DNA of 64,000 bases, taken from Corbicula japonica (Eukaryota; Mollusca; Bivalvia; Venerida; Cyrenidae). The stretch's first letter is position 1, and each line of letters begins with the position of its first letter. Shown in pieces: positions 42,260-55,800 of the stretch. The stretch covers positions 868,001-932,000 of the forward strand of contig JAZAYU010000199.1 in NCBI GenBank assembly GCA_038501625.1, in the 5' to 3' direction. Both the position numbers and the translations under genes were made by a program. A model generated the notes under the pieces. That model saw only the letters and a program-made list of their open reading frames with translations, ran no database searches and had not been told where the DNA came from.

Positions 42260-43020
42260 AAGAAATATTTATGTGATTAAGTTGTACAGAACATTGTACA
42301 TTATGTAATAATGTTCACTGTTCGGAGAGCACGCATATCGTTATGCAAATACACCATTTGAAATCCTTATGAATAAATTTAGCATTTTCAACTTAACTGA
42401 AACATTAACATCTTTACAACATTTTATAGTTTAGCTTAAAACTGTACGTAAAACAAGCAAGATTTCTATTCTTTTGCAACATGACACTGGGTAGGATTTG
42501 CCCGATTCTTCTAGTAATCTTATTTTTCCACATATTTTTTTCCGACAAGTTTTGTGGTTGTAATTTGTTGTTTTCGTTCTTGTTGTGGTTTTGTTGATTT
42601 ATTTCTGTTTCATTCTTAAACGAATCGTATTTTTCTGGTTAACACTTAAACTTTAACTCAGTAATTTTTTTACTCATTTTTTCGCACGATGGTCATCGAG
42701 TTAAAATGCTGTTCTAAACATGACATAATATTCTTTCCAAGATGCTGTAGTATACTTAGATTTCAAGTTGCATGTTTTCTATTAGTTTTTTCTTTAATGT
42801 GTTACTTGATCATAACAGAACTATCTTCATAAGACATCTGACATACTCTGTAATTTGTTCTACAAATTATTCAAGTTTCTTGCTGAAATTTTCCACTTAA
42901 TTTTACAGTTCATTTCCTTCTTTAAACAAATTATACCATCTCTTTGGAATAAATAGTTTGCATCTTTGTGCCGTAGAAAAGCAGTTTTCTTTTTGTTTTA
43001 TAATCTCATTTCCTTGCCAT
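42260..43020. other. Intergenic, no gene seen
   Basis: AT-rich, nothing recognised. Confidence 0.4.
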
Positions 43021-43235
43021 TTAAATATGTTTGTGTCGCCCTCAGGACAGCGAGACCAGCAAAACGACAAAACACAATGCGATATTGCGAAAGTACGATG
43101 CGAGGGCACGATATTAATATCACATCTTCGCATCGTACTCTCGCGATCTCGCATCGTTGTTCGCGATCCCGCATCGCGTGTTCATTATGTTGTTTTTTTT
43201 TATCTCGCTCTCCTAAAGGTCAGCGAGCACTAATG
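43021..43235. repeat. CpG-rich repeat with 'gcgatctcgcatcg' phrases
   Basis: Alternating gcgatattgcgaaagtacga, tcgcatcgtactctcgcgat and gcgatcccgcatcgcg phrases can pair with each other. Related sequence in the opposite sense lies at 43995-44100 (gcgatctcgcatcgtgttgt), so the two may be ends of one ~1.1-kb element. Confidence 0.55.
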
Positions 43236-43240
43236 TCCAG

Positions 43241-43274
43241 GTGGGGGGGGGGGGGGGGTGGGGGGGTGGGGGTA
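43241..43274 (+). repeat. G-tract (G-quadruplex candidate)
   Basis: Runs of 17, 6, 5 and more G separated by single bases. A complementary C-tract lies at 43586-43607, so the two could also pair. Confidence 0.85.
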
Positions 43275-43994
43275 GGTGATCAGCGTTGACTCGTTTTTAT
43301 TAAAATATCAAATATTGTTTTGAAAAACGGGGAACGTGATTCGATGTGTGTTGGATTTATCTGCATGCTGGTATAATATGAGACCAATATACCCAAACAT
43401 CGTTGAGTTATGACGATCACTCCACTTCTGAAATGAGCGAAATTCAATATGAGGTGAAGCTGTATTATGCATTAAATTGTTTTTTCATCATGTATCACTG
43501 AGGGAAGAAAGTTTTCGTTCCGTTGTTTAGAAACGTTCGCAGAACAATTTTCTCGCTTCACACGCGGTAACGGTTGTGCGCGTCTCCCCCCCCCCCCCCA
43601 CCCACCCGTGACTATTGCTATTATGAGGTATTGATTATTTTACTCTTAAGGCATTGCTAGGCATGGTCTTCTGATGGAGATTATAAATATAGACATGAAA
43701 GCAATGCCACCGTGACCGTTAGTTTCTGTCTAAATTTTCAACATGAAGATTATCACCTTTGCCTGTTGAATAATTCACTTGTGTCTAACCTTTTCAAATG
43801 TATTCTTTCAAAGGCATTTGTCTTATATTTGAAGTTTTGGATTATGGTGTTGCAGAAATACACACTTCATGTTTTAAGATAGAGTTTTATATTTCTTAGC
43901 TATATTGTCCAGTCAGCATATGTTTATATTCACATTCTAGATTATTAACTATTTTAACCAACCGGAAAACTTATTTTATTTTGTGTGTGCTGAT

Positions 43995-44100
43995 TAGATG
44001 GCGAGATCACGACAACGCAATACATGGTGCGATGTGATCGTGGTTTTGCGATCTCGCATCGTGTTGTGTTCTCGCGTTTTCATGGTCTCGCCCATGAGGT
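43995..44100. repeat. Partner of the CpG-rich repeat at 43021
   Basis: Starts gcgagatcacgacaacgcaa and ends tggtctcgcc, itself an imperfect inverted repeat. Confidence 0.5.
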
Positions 44101-44104
44101 CGAA

Positions 44105-45242
44105 ACAACAAACCCTTAAATTAGCTGCATAGCGCTGTGCCCCCCTCGCTTTCACCAAACGTTTAACACAAACACATCGCATTTTACGCCGTGTACTCCT
44201 TTTGCTGCATTAGCAGCAATTTTTTACTTGTATGGTTTAAGACACACAAAAATATTTACAGTACAGGATTATAAATCACATGGCATCATGCAACTTTATG
44301 CAGCAGACCTTAAAAGGGAAGCCCCTTTTGAGGTTTCGTTCAGACTGTTATTTTTTTATTGGAGACATTACTTTTCGCTGAATCACCAAAAAGTGTCATA
44401 AAAAATATACGGTCAATTGTAACTTCACATAAAAATTATCTGATTTGCACTTGTTATGGACCGTATGTCAGCTATGACAGCTTACATGTACCACAGAAAG
44501 CTATGACGTTCCAGAGTGTTTCTGTAATGTGCATAGCAAAAAACCAACGAAAATAGGACGCTACTGAAAACTGAACAGTATACGATAAGTAGATAAATAA
44601 TGATAAAGAGAAATCAGGTTGTTTTGAATAAAGATTAATAAAAAGCATAATGCATGGTTTGTGATTTTCTAAGGCAAGTGGAATTGCAAGCATATTCCGC
44701 ATTTGCGTAGTAACAAATTTGTTTCATAACAGACTATACGATTTGTTTGCGCTTAGAATAATATAAAAAGATGCCACATTGAACTATTGAATGTGGTAAC
44801 TTAAATTTATTATTATTTTACAATGGACTCAAAAATGTTATAGCTAACAGCTTTTTAATCTTAAGAATTATCCCTCGAAATTTTTAGAGAATGACGGGTT
44901 ACATTAATTTTGTTATTGTTTCTTCCGGAAGAGAACTTGTGTATCCGACAGTTCTAGTCATCAAAGATCTATTCAAGTCGTTTCAATCAGTTTACATTCA
45001 TTCCTCTGTTCCACGTTCCATGTAATTCCCGTTTTCATATTGACAATGAGAGTACCTCTAGCTGGGAGCGAACGCGCACCAAGATACAAGATATGAATTT
45101 CTGCTGAGAGCATTACCGAAGACAAATATTTATAAAATTACAGAACCTTGAAGCGGGTATGCTGGAATATACTGGCTTCAGCAAATTTTAGCATCATGGT
45201 TGTGATAAATACCCTTATACTGAAATTGAATAATAACAAAAA
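44105..45242. other. Intergenic, with a reversed tRNA-like SINE tail
   Basis: At 45052-45080 the minus strand carries the same gttcgctcccagctagagg phrase as 28911-28930. No gene is seen. Confidence 0.4.
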
Positions 45243-45397
45243 AAGCAACATATGCATATCAGGAATAGCCACACTCAAAAAACACAGCCTCCCCACGCAG
45301 CGAAAAAGAAGAGAGGAAGATAGAGAGAGCGCATGTTTTATATATGTATGTCAATTCAAATAGGACGCCACAAACAATTAATTAACAAGAGAACCAA
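45243..45397 (-). mobile_element. Solo 3' tail of the Penelope-type element, very similar to 20842
   Basis: gcaacatatgcatatcagga, acacagcctccccacgcagc and cgcatgttttatatatgtat match 20842-20990 almost base for base, so it is recent. Confidence 0.8.
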
Positions 45398-47770
45398 AAG
45401 TATAACACACACGTGTTATATGTGGACGACATTCATGCTAATGATGTAATGTCCATGAGCCAATTTGTGGTTGGATCCATCTGATTGTAGATATGAAGTG
45501 AATACTTGTTTGACCTATGATAGGAAATAGAGATCAAGTATAAGTAGTTATATAAGTGGTAAATTTTATTGAATATCACATATGACTGGCAATAATGTGA
45601 TTATGATATCTTGAAGAATATCAGCATGGATGAAAGATCCCTGGGTATAGGGAAGTGGATATTGTCCACATAAGTTAAGCAATGTTGTAAAAACGTTTAA
45701 TTAGACTAGATATCACAAAACATAGACATGAGGACTTCTGACATAAATAGATGTTGCAATTAAATGATACAAAGTAAAAAGGTGTTTTATGCAATCCACA
45801 TTAGTGGTAAGAAATCTTTGATCACAATGAAATTGTTAAAGGTTAACAAGAACCTTTCAATAGGAAGGATTCACAGCTACGTCATCAATTTGTGTTATCA
45901 GTACCACATGATACACATTTCTAGGAAGGTGGTACAAAACAGTGTAATCAATGGTTCCTTGTGATAAGATATTTGCTGTAAATTTAACAGAAAATGCTGA
46001 ACCTTGAGTTAAGTTTCGCTCATCTGACATAACCTGAGCATTCAAATGTTTAACTAAAACTTTGATTACAGTGTCAAGGTTTAAATTTGTCAGGGAAAAG
46101 GCAAGCATTAATTGAAAAGATTCATAGAAATCCTCATAGTATTTTCATATCAAGCAGTTAAAGCATGCATTATATAATCTTGAGCTGGAGGTGCAGTTTC
46201 AGTATCTTTATGATGTATCATGACTAATCTTGTCTGTATATTTATGTTAACAATATTGTAAAATTAATACGGCTAATGTATGTAGGTATTCTTACTAGTA
46301 ATTAAGTTAATATACTTAAGGACAATAAAAACGGACGGTGGGGATAATTGCATTTTGACAAGGAAATATACATATTGTCAACATTTTTCACAGTTTCATA
46401 ATACCGAATGCATTGCAGTAATTTAGATACCAAAATTATGAAAATTTATTTATAATAAAAAAAGTTATTGCGTAATAAAAACTGTACCCCGAAAATAAAA
46501 GAAACACTTTTTGCTAAATGTGACAATGAATTGGTTCAATCTGTTTCCTGTTGTTCATTGTCATTAAGTATATTTTATCAAATGTAGAAATTAAATGTAT
46601 TGTTTTTGTTGTTGTTGTAATTGTTTTTCAGATGTAAGGCAGGTATTGAAGCTGGGGATGAGAAGGACATTATTATTAATTGATTAGGGCAAATGGTTCC
46701 AAATTTATAGTACCATTATTCACGAGAGAAAATCTATATAGGTGCAGCAAAATTATTATTCTGCCATGCAAAATAAAATTTCTACAGCTAAACGATTGAC
46801 TTAATTTTCTATACCTAAAGCGGAATGTAAGAGGCTCGAATAGGGTCTGGATTTCCTTCTGTAGGTCCTTTTCCTCCAACAAAATATCAACTGAATTTGC
46901 ATGTCCACTTTTTTTAAATTTTTTTGCTTTGTCAACAACAAAATACAGCCGACCACATGCACTTATCCACTTTTTGAACTTTTGTTCATTTGTTTTTGGT
47001 TTTGGAAATGGTATAAAGATACATCTTTCATGCCATCTTTGTCTATATACCTCGAGTCACCTTTACAAACACCATAGCAACATTGTTGTGTCTTACTAAA
47101 CTTTTTTTTAAAGATTTTGGTTTCAGATCCATGCCTCAACACAAGCTAATTTATAGTAAACTGAATGCAAGTCATACAAAATTTGTACCGCTAGCAAGGT
47201 TGCTAAGGTCAATTCTTATCAGTGAATCTATTTTTAGCATATTGGCTACCTGTGAATCCTTCCTGTACAATATTTTCATGCAAAGGGAGAGCAATCAAAC
47301 ATAACTTCCGTTATTGAAAGGGATGTTCAAAAAGTTCTTCTACCCCGTCAAAATCACTTAACAACTACACTTCAAAAACTAAGGTTTCTACCCATAAAAA
47401 CGTTCATAACAGTACATTTTATTTCTTAAACAATAATTTTGAATGCATAAGTAACAAAAATCACGTATTTACCAAAACAACATCTTTTCTGAACTTTTTT
47501 AGTAACCCTCTTATCTCTCTTGGGTCAAACTAGATGTACGTATTAAACATCATTTATTAATAGTTAAATAATAAATATAATACATGACCCATAATTCGTC
47601 CAGAAAATATCAGTATTCGCCCCGAATAACCAGACAAAAGAAAGCATAAGACGACAAACGTTTTGACAGCCGTTGGTAGTGTTCAGCTTTCCCCTTAGAA
47701 TGCGCTAAATTTCGATGGAAATGGTGAACTAATAAAATCCTTACAATGCTTCGAAGATTTGAATGGATGG
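45398..47770. other. Intergenic, no supported gene
   Basis: Open frames at 45857-46108 (-) and 46676-46882 (-) are longer than the surroundings but have no domain I recognise and no clear splice context. Confidence 0.35.
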
Positions 47771-48062
47771 TTATTTTCTTGCCGAAATATCCAAAAATTA
47801 CGTCACAAACCAAGTGGTTAGGCCACACGGATACTGCTACACTACCGCAAATTGTGAGGCAAATGCGACTTCTGCAGTGTCCGGTGAGTGTTAGCGAATC
47901 CGGCGAAGTCCCTAATTCAGCTTCCCTTTAAGAATCGTTATTCAAGATTACTTTTAGCAAAAATACCAATTATACAGGGTCAATTAGTATAAACTGGATG
48001 ATTTTGTTTGTTTATTTTGAAATCATTGGAAACATTATTTGTTTAATAGAAGGAACTTATTA
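47771..48062. repeat. Upstream copy of a ~290-bp direct duplication
   Basis: Matches 49149-49422 along its whole length, including acgtcacaaacca, ggccacac, gggtcaattagtataaactg and tttaatagaaggaacttatt. Confidence 0.9.
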
Positions 48063-49148
48063 CGTTTGACAGCATGACCAAGTCTAATGAATTACCATGT
48101 CACTAAATATAGATTCTGTTGGTCCTGCTAGAATCGAACTGTACATGTATTTATGCAGGCAATGCACAATTTTTCTAAACACTTTTGCTTCTATGTTTCG
48201 GCCTTTTAACATTGCCATATTCATGATTTGAGCTGTTCTATATTCAAATGTTTATTTGTTTTGGTGTGAACGTACAAACGGAGATATTTGGCATAGCCGC
48301 AAAATGACCTTGTATCTTAAGGATACAAAAGGAAATAGTTGAAATGAAATTTTATAATTCAGAAGTAAATCCTGTATTCTGTCAATAAAACCAATAAACC
48401 GACTTCGGTCTATTATTGTGTGATCCATGTCATCAGTTCTTGACGATAACGGCGACAATAGGTATGCTAAGTACTGATAAATCATAACCTTTATTAAAAA
48501 AATGACAATATTATTTTCACAATCTTCCGAATGCGGGCCCGACCTGGTTAATTGAAAATAAGGGACAAGTAATCAAACTTATTACTTCATTACGTGATGA
48601 CTTTATGATACGGTTAATTAAAATAAATGCATTTGTTAGCTATTCGAGTTCAAATAAATACACGGGTTAGTTATTCGATTTGAGATGATGTATTTGTGAT
48701 CTGATTATTTGAAATAAGCTTCAAGTATTCATTTTTATTAAATAATGATTTGCGATTATTTTAGTGATATATCAGATACATATTAGCATTCAGCTTGTTT
48801 TTTTATAATGTTTTTTGATGAGATAAATTAAACATCAATATTCATGTTTATTGAATTTCGAATTTTTGATAGGATTTTATGAAATAATACCAAGTATTCA
48901 TGTCTGTAAAAGTTCTAAAATTAAACCACGCTGACATTTAACCTGGCGTTATCAGAATTGTAATGTCGTGAACAATATTTTCCCTTGTTTTCCACAGTCT
49001 CATAGTCTATGCAGTAAATGAGCTTTATGCAAAATTAAAACTTCTTACACAATCAGTGGTTCCGAGTCTACAGAAACGTCGAAATATTAACTGAAACTTA
49101 GGTGCACAAAATACATGTCTTAAATTGCTCGTGATCAATCTCAATGAA
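48063..49148. other. Sequence between the two duplicate blocks
   Basis: AT-rich, no gene seen. Confidence 0.4.
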
Positions 49149-49422
49149 ATTTTTTCTTGCCGCAATACCGACAAATGACGTCACAAACCACGTGGTATGG
49201 CCACACTGATAGAGCAACCTCGTATTGTAAGGAGAATCCGACTTCTCCTATAACAGCGTCCAGTGAATACGCTAATCCAGCTACCCTTTTTAAATCGTTA
49301 TTAAACATTACTTTTAGCAAATATACAAATTATGCAGGGTCAATTAGTAGAAACTGGATGATTTTGTTTGTTTATTTTAAAATCATTGAAAACAGTATTT
49401 GTTTAATAGAAGGGACTTATTA
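49149..49422. repeat. Downstream copy of the ~290-bp direct duplication
   Basis: It ends about 310 bp before the TATA box of the WxxW gene. The upstream partner is 1.38 kb away. Confidence 0.9.
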
Positions 49423-49734
49423 ATGAAATTGATTTACAGGTTAAATCAAACCGAGCCTGCAATATTTTGAAACATGTTTCTTTTTCACCTATTTCTTAAG
49501 TCTTTCAACAAAAATGTCATTGGGCGACAAAAAGACACTCTTTCAACAGAGAATTGACTGGTGGCGTTCATGGTAAAATTCTATTATATTTAGTACCTAC
49601 TGAATATGAAATATGATCCTAAATAAAAACTGCACGTGAAATTATATAGATTTGGCAGATACTGAACTGTCCCACATAGTGTATAAGTAGTCCGATAAAA
49701 CTTAAACTGCCGGGCCTCTATCCATTTCAAACCA

Positions 49735-49740
49735 TATAAA
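49735..49740 (+). promoter_or_regulatory. TATA box of the WxxW/Gly-Ser gene
   Basis: TATAAA in the context accatataaatacc, 74 bp before the ATG, which leaves room for a short 5' untranslated region. Confidence 0.65.
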
Positions 49741-49808
49741 TACCCACGATGTTATGGAACAAAATCATATATGAAAAAATAACAACATTTTACGTTCACA
49801 AATCCATC

Positions 49809-49863
49809 ATGAGTGCCAAAATTGTATGCGCACTTTATTTCACTGGCTTATTTCTCGCATTTG
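49809..49863 (+). CDS. WxxW gene exon 1 (signal peptide)
   Basis: ATG follows a TATA promoter by 74 bp and opens 18 hydrophobic-rich codons. The donor is g|gtaaga, phase 1. Confidence 0.85.
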
Positions 49864-52800
49864 GTAAGAGTTTTTATTATATACGAGCTAGATTGAAAGC
49901 ACACCATTAATGAATATTTTTGCCAGTGGTATACTCTATTCCAAAAGAAAGTATGAACTGTGATTTTGTATTTAATTGCTTTTCTTGATGCTTAAATATT
50001 TTGGTATCAAAATTAAGATTGGTCCATACATAGTTACTATAAAAATTAAACAATTTAATCTGTGTTTTGATAACAAAGGTTTATCAAATACTTTCTTTTT
50101 GGAATAGAGTATATAATAAATCGCAGTAAAAGATTAAATCTGTCACAACATGGATTTTCTGGGCCATAACCGACTTACGGTTGATCTTTAATTGTTGCAA
50201 AGTCTAAACATTCTGTTTTCTTCTGTACGATTATTTCTTGTCCTTTTTTGACTTCAGGTTTTCTCTTCTTTTCTTATTTATTCTTCTACAATAAATGAAA
50301 TGAAAGTACAGCTGACTTTGCATACATATTGGTATTACTGACAACTTTAATATTTCTTCCAGTACCAGATACGCAAGGGAAAACATGCTGGGACCAAACC
50401 TGGTTTAACAGTACATCTCCTAATGATCATGGCGGGTAAGGTATTTGACTGCAACAATTTTCAGCTATTCTTCCCCGGAACCTTCGTACTGTTGTCTAAC
50501 ATATTTCGACACAAAGTTACTCTAAATAATTACTGATTAAAAGAAAAGCAACCGTTTACAATAAAAAATAGTATTATATAGTAGTATTTGTAACACAAAC
50601 TGAATATTGATTACGCTTTAAAGTAATCAAAATTAACTAAAGTAACTCTATACTAATAACAACATCAGACCAAGACACTGACGCCCTCACCAATGTTTCG
50701 TCCGCAAATACTGAAAATAAAGCATATAGAGAAGTGAAATATGCATATCAGTAATCGCCACACTCAGAAAACACAAGCCCTACGTAGCGAAAGAGCACAA
50801 AGGAAAAGAAAGCATGTATATAGAAGAACATCAATATAAAATAAGACACCACAAATAATTAACAAAAAATAGAACCCAATGGGTTACCGCTTTGAAACGA
50901 TCGGATACTTTTTTGTACCTGCCTAAGTTTAAGTTGCCTAAGTTTAAGTTAGAAAAATAATTCACCGTGTTAGCTCGGGATTTCGTATTTTTATATGTGG
51001 GGTAGCCACAAGTGAACAAAACTTAATTATTCTGGATTTCACGCATAAAATATTATATCCTTTAATGTTAAAAACAATTTAAATCCTTTGGCGTATGGTA
51101 TGGGTAGCAAGTTGAAATCGTTAAAAAGTAAAAAAAAAGAATGCTTATCAGGAATGACCACATCCAGCAGACACAGTTAAGCAAAGTAGTGAAGATCAAA
51201 CTGATATTCAAATGTTTAATTTATCTTAAAACATTCTATTCATCACAGAAAATAATTAAAAAAACACATATTTTGGTACGCCCTAGATGATATTTATTGC
51301 TTTACTGTTCTATCTTTCGATTTAATTGCTGCAACCAAAATCCGGAGGAAGTTCTATATAATGCGATAATAGAGTATGATTTAAAATTTTCATGAACACA
51401 GTAATGTTTGTAATGTTTAAATAAAGCAACATCAGAATATTATTGAACTAACGTTTTCAGAAGACAATTTGCTGACTACAAAAATGTCTATGTCATACAA
51501 TAGATGAAAAGGGAACTTTGAAAGCCATAGAACACAACAAATACGAAAACTTTACAGGCTCGGTTAAATTGTGCCTGCTCATGGGCAGTAATGGAAATGC
51601 ATATTACTGCCCACGCCGTCTACGCACAACTTAATGTTTACTTAGAAAAACTGATGGTGTGCATATGGCGGTGATCATGGAACCTTCAATGCGGTATTTT
51701 CAGATTAATACAATTCCATGTTCAGCGACGTATAGTCCCAAGATAAAAGAATGGGTTTGCCCTAAACGAGAAAACAATGAGCGGAAATAAACAGAATGGA
51801 ATTTTGACAGGAGATCAGAGATTATAAATCCTGCATATCACAGACAACGCCGAAGGCAAAATTTAAAAAGCAGGAAACATATTCTTGGGGTGATTGAACA
51901 ATATCCAAATCTATATTGGCTGGTAAGGTGTAAGATGTATTCACAACGTGTAAATGCATTGTGAATTGTGCCGGTTTATGTCCGGAAACACCGCAAAATC
52001 GTTATTTTAGTTTCAATACTTAACATCAATATGATGTTATGTATGTGTGAAAGTGTAATTATTTAGTTTGTGGTTTCATAAAAAAATAAACTGGAATGAC
52101 TTTAAAATTTAATGATTTACAATAGAAACAAAGATTTTAAAGTCTTTAAGATGATTTAAAGATTAAAACGAAGAATACATACAAGAAAATAGGTATTTAG
52201 TTATAGTTTATTTAGGTTTATCCACGTCTTTCGGAAGTGATACAGTTTGTTTTCAAAATTTCAGCAACAAACTTACTATATAGTAAATTTGGGTAAATTG
52301 CATTTATTGAATTAACACTAATTATGTTCATGTATTCATTCGAAAATGGAATTCTTTATGGAAAAGACATAACTACTAACACCTGATGATTGATTAATTG
52401 AATGATAAAGAACTAAAAACACAACCTTTTCCACCAATTTCTAAGAGTCCTCCTGTTTTAAAAGCATAAGGTTAGATTCCTATGATAAGTTATGAGAATA
52501 AATATGACCAGAATGCATGTTAACATCTATGTAAATATGTTTGATCATAAATAATGGTTATTGTTTGAAATTTAGACTCTTCTGTCAACCTTTCAGAAAA
52601 ATAATCATATTTTCATTAGGAAAATAAAAACGCTCCGAGGAACTAATTTTCAATTAATAAATTTCTTATCATCATAAAAACAACGATAGTACAATATGTT
52701 TAATTTTAATAATATTTGTTGTTAAATTGATATTTGTCAGGTCAGACATTGAGACACTCACCGCTAGCATTTTGAACGGAATTTGTCCCGGCAACAAGCC

Positions 52801-55800
52801 GGTCACAGCGGCCCGTTGCAAGGACGAGAAAGGAGAACCGTTTTCAGGGTTCAAAAATGATACAGGCAACCACTATATAGCTACCTGTAACGTCGTGACG
52901 GGTCTTCAGTGTCATCCTTATAACAACACTGTTGGAGCATCTTGTGCTGATTTCGCCATACAATATGGTTGTGAATGTACAACAACTACCTCGCCAACCA
53001 CGACAGGTACAATCTTTTCATGTTTAAGAAATAATAAATATCTTCCGGTGATATATCGCAGGATATATCACGGGGCGGAGTTCAGATGCATAAGGATATA
53101 TCACGAGTTTTTTTTAAACATATATACATTCATTCATATGCATTCACGCTAGCACCTAGACACTCACGGACAAACAAATACATAATACACAGCAACTAAG
53201 CCATTATGAAAGTTTACATTACATCAGAAAACAGTGTGACGTATTAAATAAACATTTTAAAAAGGAAGCGGTTTGAATAATAAAAACTGTTCAACAATTC
53301 ATGAGTTTCTGAAAACCTAGTAGGCCTAAACAACTAACTGTTGTCGTGGGTGTTCATATTAAAGTGAGGACTACCTGCTTATCAACGTTGGACTCCAGTT
53401 CTAATATTTCTTATCAAAATGTTTCACTTGCTTTTCCAGAAAAAAAACGGCGCTAAAATGTTCTTTGCACACAGTTGCGATATACAAATTACCTTTTCAC
53501 ATATCCAACTTTAATATATTGTTAAGCCAATTATTAAATAAAATAAACTTTAAGAAATCCGAGAAGTAATAAATATAATAAAGATTTTAATGGATTTTTA
53601 TACTATCGCTGTGTGTTTAATTTTACATCTATGTGTTTCCCATGTAATATTTTTAGTTCCTTTAACAATAAATTTGCTGCAAATATTTTCACTAAACGAT
53701 GCACGTGAAGTCCAGGTTATCACGCTGATCAGCTGATCAGCTGATTCATCACGTGACACACCTTTAGTCATCATGTCAGAGTAGCTTCAGCCAATACTCT
53801 CCGCCAGCTCCTGCTCTATATGTGCATGTAATTCTTTGATCCCACCTCGCTCAACCTCTCTGTAGGATCTACAGATACTATAGTTCAAGTTCGTGTGTCA
53901 CCAAAGTCTGAAAGAGAGGCAGTGAAAACATGCATAGTACCGGCTGTAAAAAATATAATCTTTAAATTTTAAATAATTTATAAAAAAAATAAACTTATTT
54001 GTATAGAATTCTTTTTAAGTTTCATATCTATAAAAATCTAGCTCGTCCAACTAGTTATTATCTTGCTTTCAATTAAACCTATATTCTTACAAATTTTATC
54101 AACAATACCTAGACTTAACTATAACATACAGATGCAGAGCAGAATCAGTAACATGATATTTCTGATCCCGTGTTTTCAGAACGTGAATTTCTAAGGGCCA
54201 ATATTCTGATTAAATTAAAAATACAGGAAACTAGTGCAAGAAGTATTTGAAAAACATTTCTTTTTATAAATTAAAGCAGTATTAATTTCTCAATGGTTTT
54301 CGTTAAACCATCTGTATATTCAAAAGAGAAAGGCTACCAACAAGATATTCTGCAGTGCTCTGTATGCTTGGTTGTTAACCCGTCACAGCGGTTTGCTTTT
54401 TGAGGTGGGGGGGGGGGCAGAGGGGGGCGGGTTTAAGAGTTTATTAATATAAAGGTTTCTAAAAGTTTACAGAAGCTCGATTTAATATTTTTTGTCTGTC
54501 ATCGTGTTCTTGCTTTCTGGTTTCAGCAGGTTAATTCAGAACCTATCATTTTGCCTGAAAATGCCATCAGTTTTTTGTTTACATGTTTTTGTGCTTTTGC
54601 ATGCAACATTGTAGATTGGTGGGTTTTCAAAGTACTATTAATGATAAAATAGATATTAACCTTCTAAGCCTTATAATTTATTGAAGTAAAATAGAAAAAA
54701 TGATGAACGTCTACGACTTGGTTACAGCAAATTAAGGTTTATATGAACGTGGTTTCGATGATCAATGATCAATCGAGGTATCTCGTTTAAAAATTATGGC
54801 ATAGTAGATAAACTAGTTTACTTAGTATATTTTTCGATTAAGACATTTCTTAGTCAATTAACATCTAATCAAATCATATAGATAATACATAATAGTTGTT
54901 TCGACCATCTACATAGTTGTTTCTGCCAGTCATAATTATCTACATTGAGTGTTTATATAGAGTATTTATCATAACTCTCAGATTTCGAATTACAAATTAT
55001 TGCGTCATGTCAATACTTGCAATTACATTTTGACACTTTAACCAATGTCGAAGCCAGTAGATATTGGATCTAAAACAAAATCACACGTGATAAGATTTTG
55101 CGCGACATTACAAATGATCTTATATTATTGTGAAAATGGATTGTTGAATATCATTTGTTCTGCATGACAAACTGAAACCAGGAACCTGTTATGAACACAG
55201 CAGTAAACAATTTCACTCAAATATCGTCTGGAACTAAATAATTCAACCAGTTTCATTCAGTCGTACTTATCAAAACAACAAATTTCAAACCAGTTCACAT
55301 GCGTGGAATGGGTAGAAAGTGCAAACATTTAATTTCCGATCTCCAAAAGAAAAGAACGGGTGCATAATGACCTTTTTGAGACCGGTTATGTTCAAGTATT
55401 CATCTTTTAGTATCAGCGTAATATCTTTTTAGGAGCATTTGTGAACACACCAAGGCAAACAATTTCACCAGGAAGTGGATCAGGCGGAGGTGTTACTGGC
55501 GGAGTATCAGGCGGAGGATCAAGCGGAAGTGGATCAGGCGGAGGTGTTACTGGCGGAGCATCAGGCGGAGGATCAAGCGGAGGTGGATCAGGCGGGGGTG
55601 TTACCGGCGGAGTACCTGGCGTAGGATCAAACGGAAGTGGATCAGGGGGAACTGGATCAGGCGAAAGTGGATCAGGAGAAAGTGGTTCAGGCGGAAGTGG
55701 ATCAGGCGGAGGTGTTACTGGCGGAGTATCAGGCGGAGGATCAAGCGGAAGTGGATCAGGCGGAGGTGGATCAGGCGGGGGTGTTACTGGCGAAGTACCT

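Larger units (their letters stand above)
50436..52740. other. Intron with retroelement tails and a copy of repeat R
   Basis: A solo Penelope-type 3' tail lies at 50735-50912 (-), with a scrap of another at 51141-51200. A long copy of repeat R lies at 51500-51925 (+). No additional exon is seen. Confidence 0.7.

Noticed and set aside
46621..46684. Acceptor-like tttttcag followed by CKAGIEAGDEKDIIIN and a stop
   Set aside because: Sixteen residues with no partner exon; too little to call a terminal exon.
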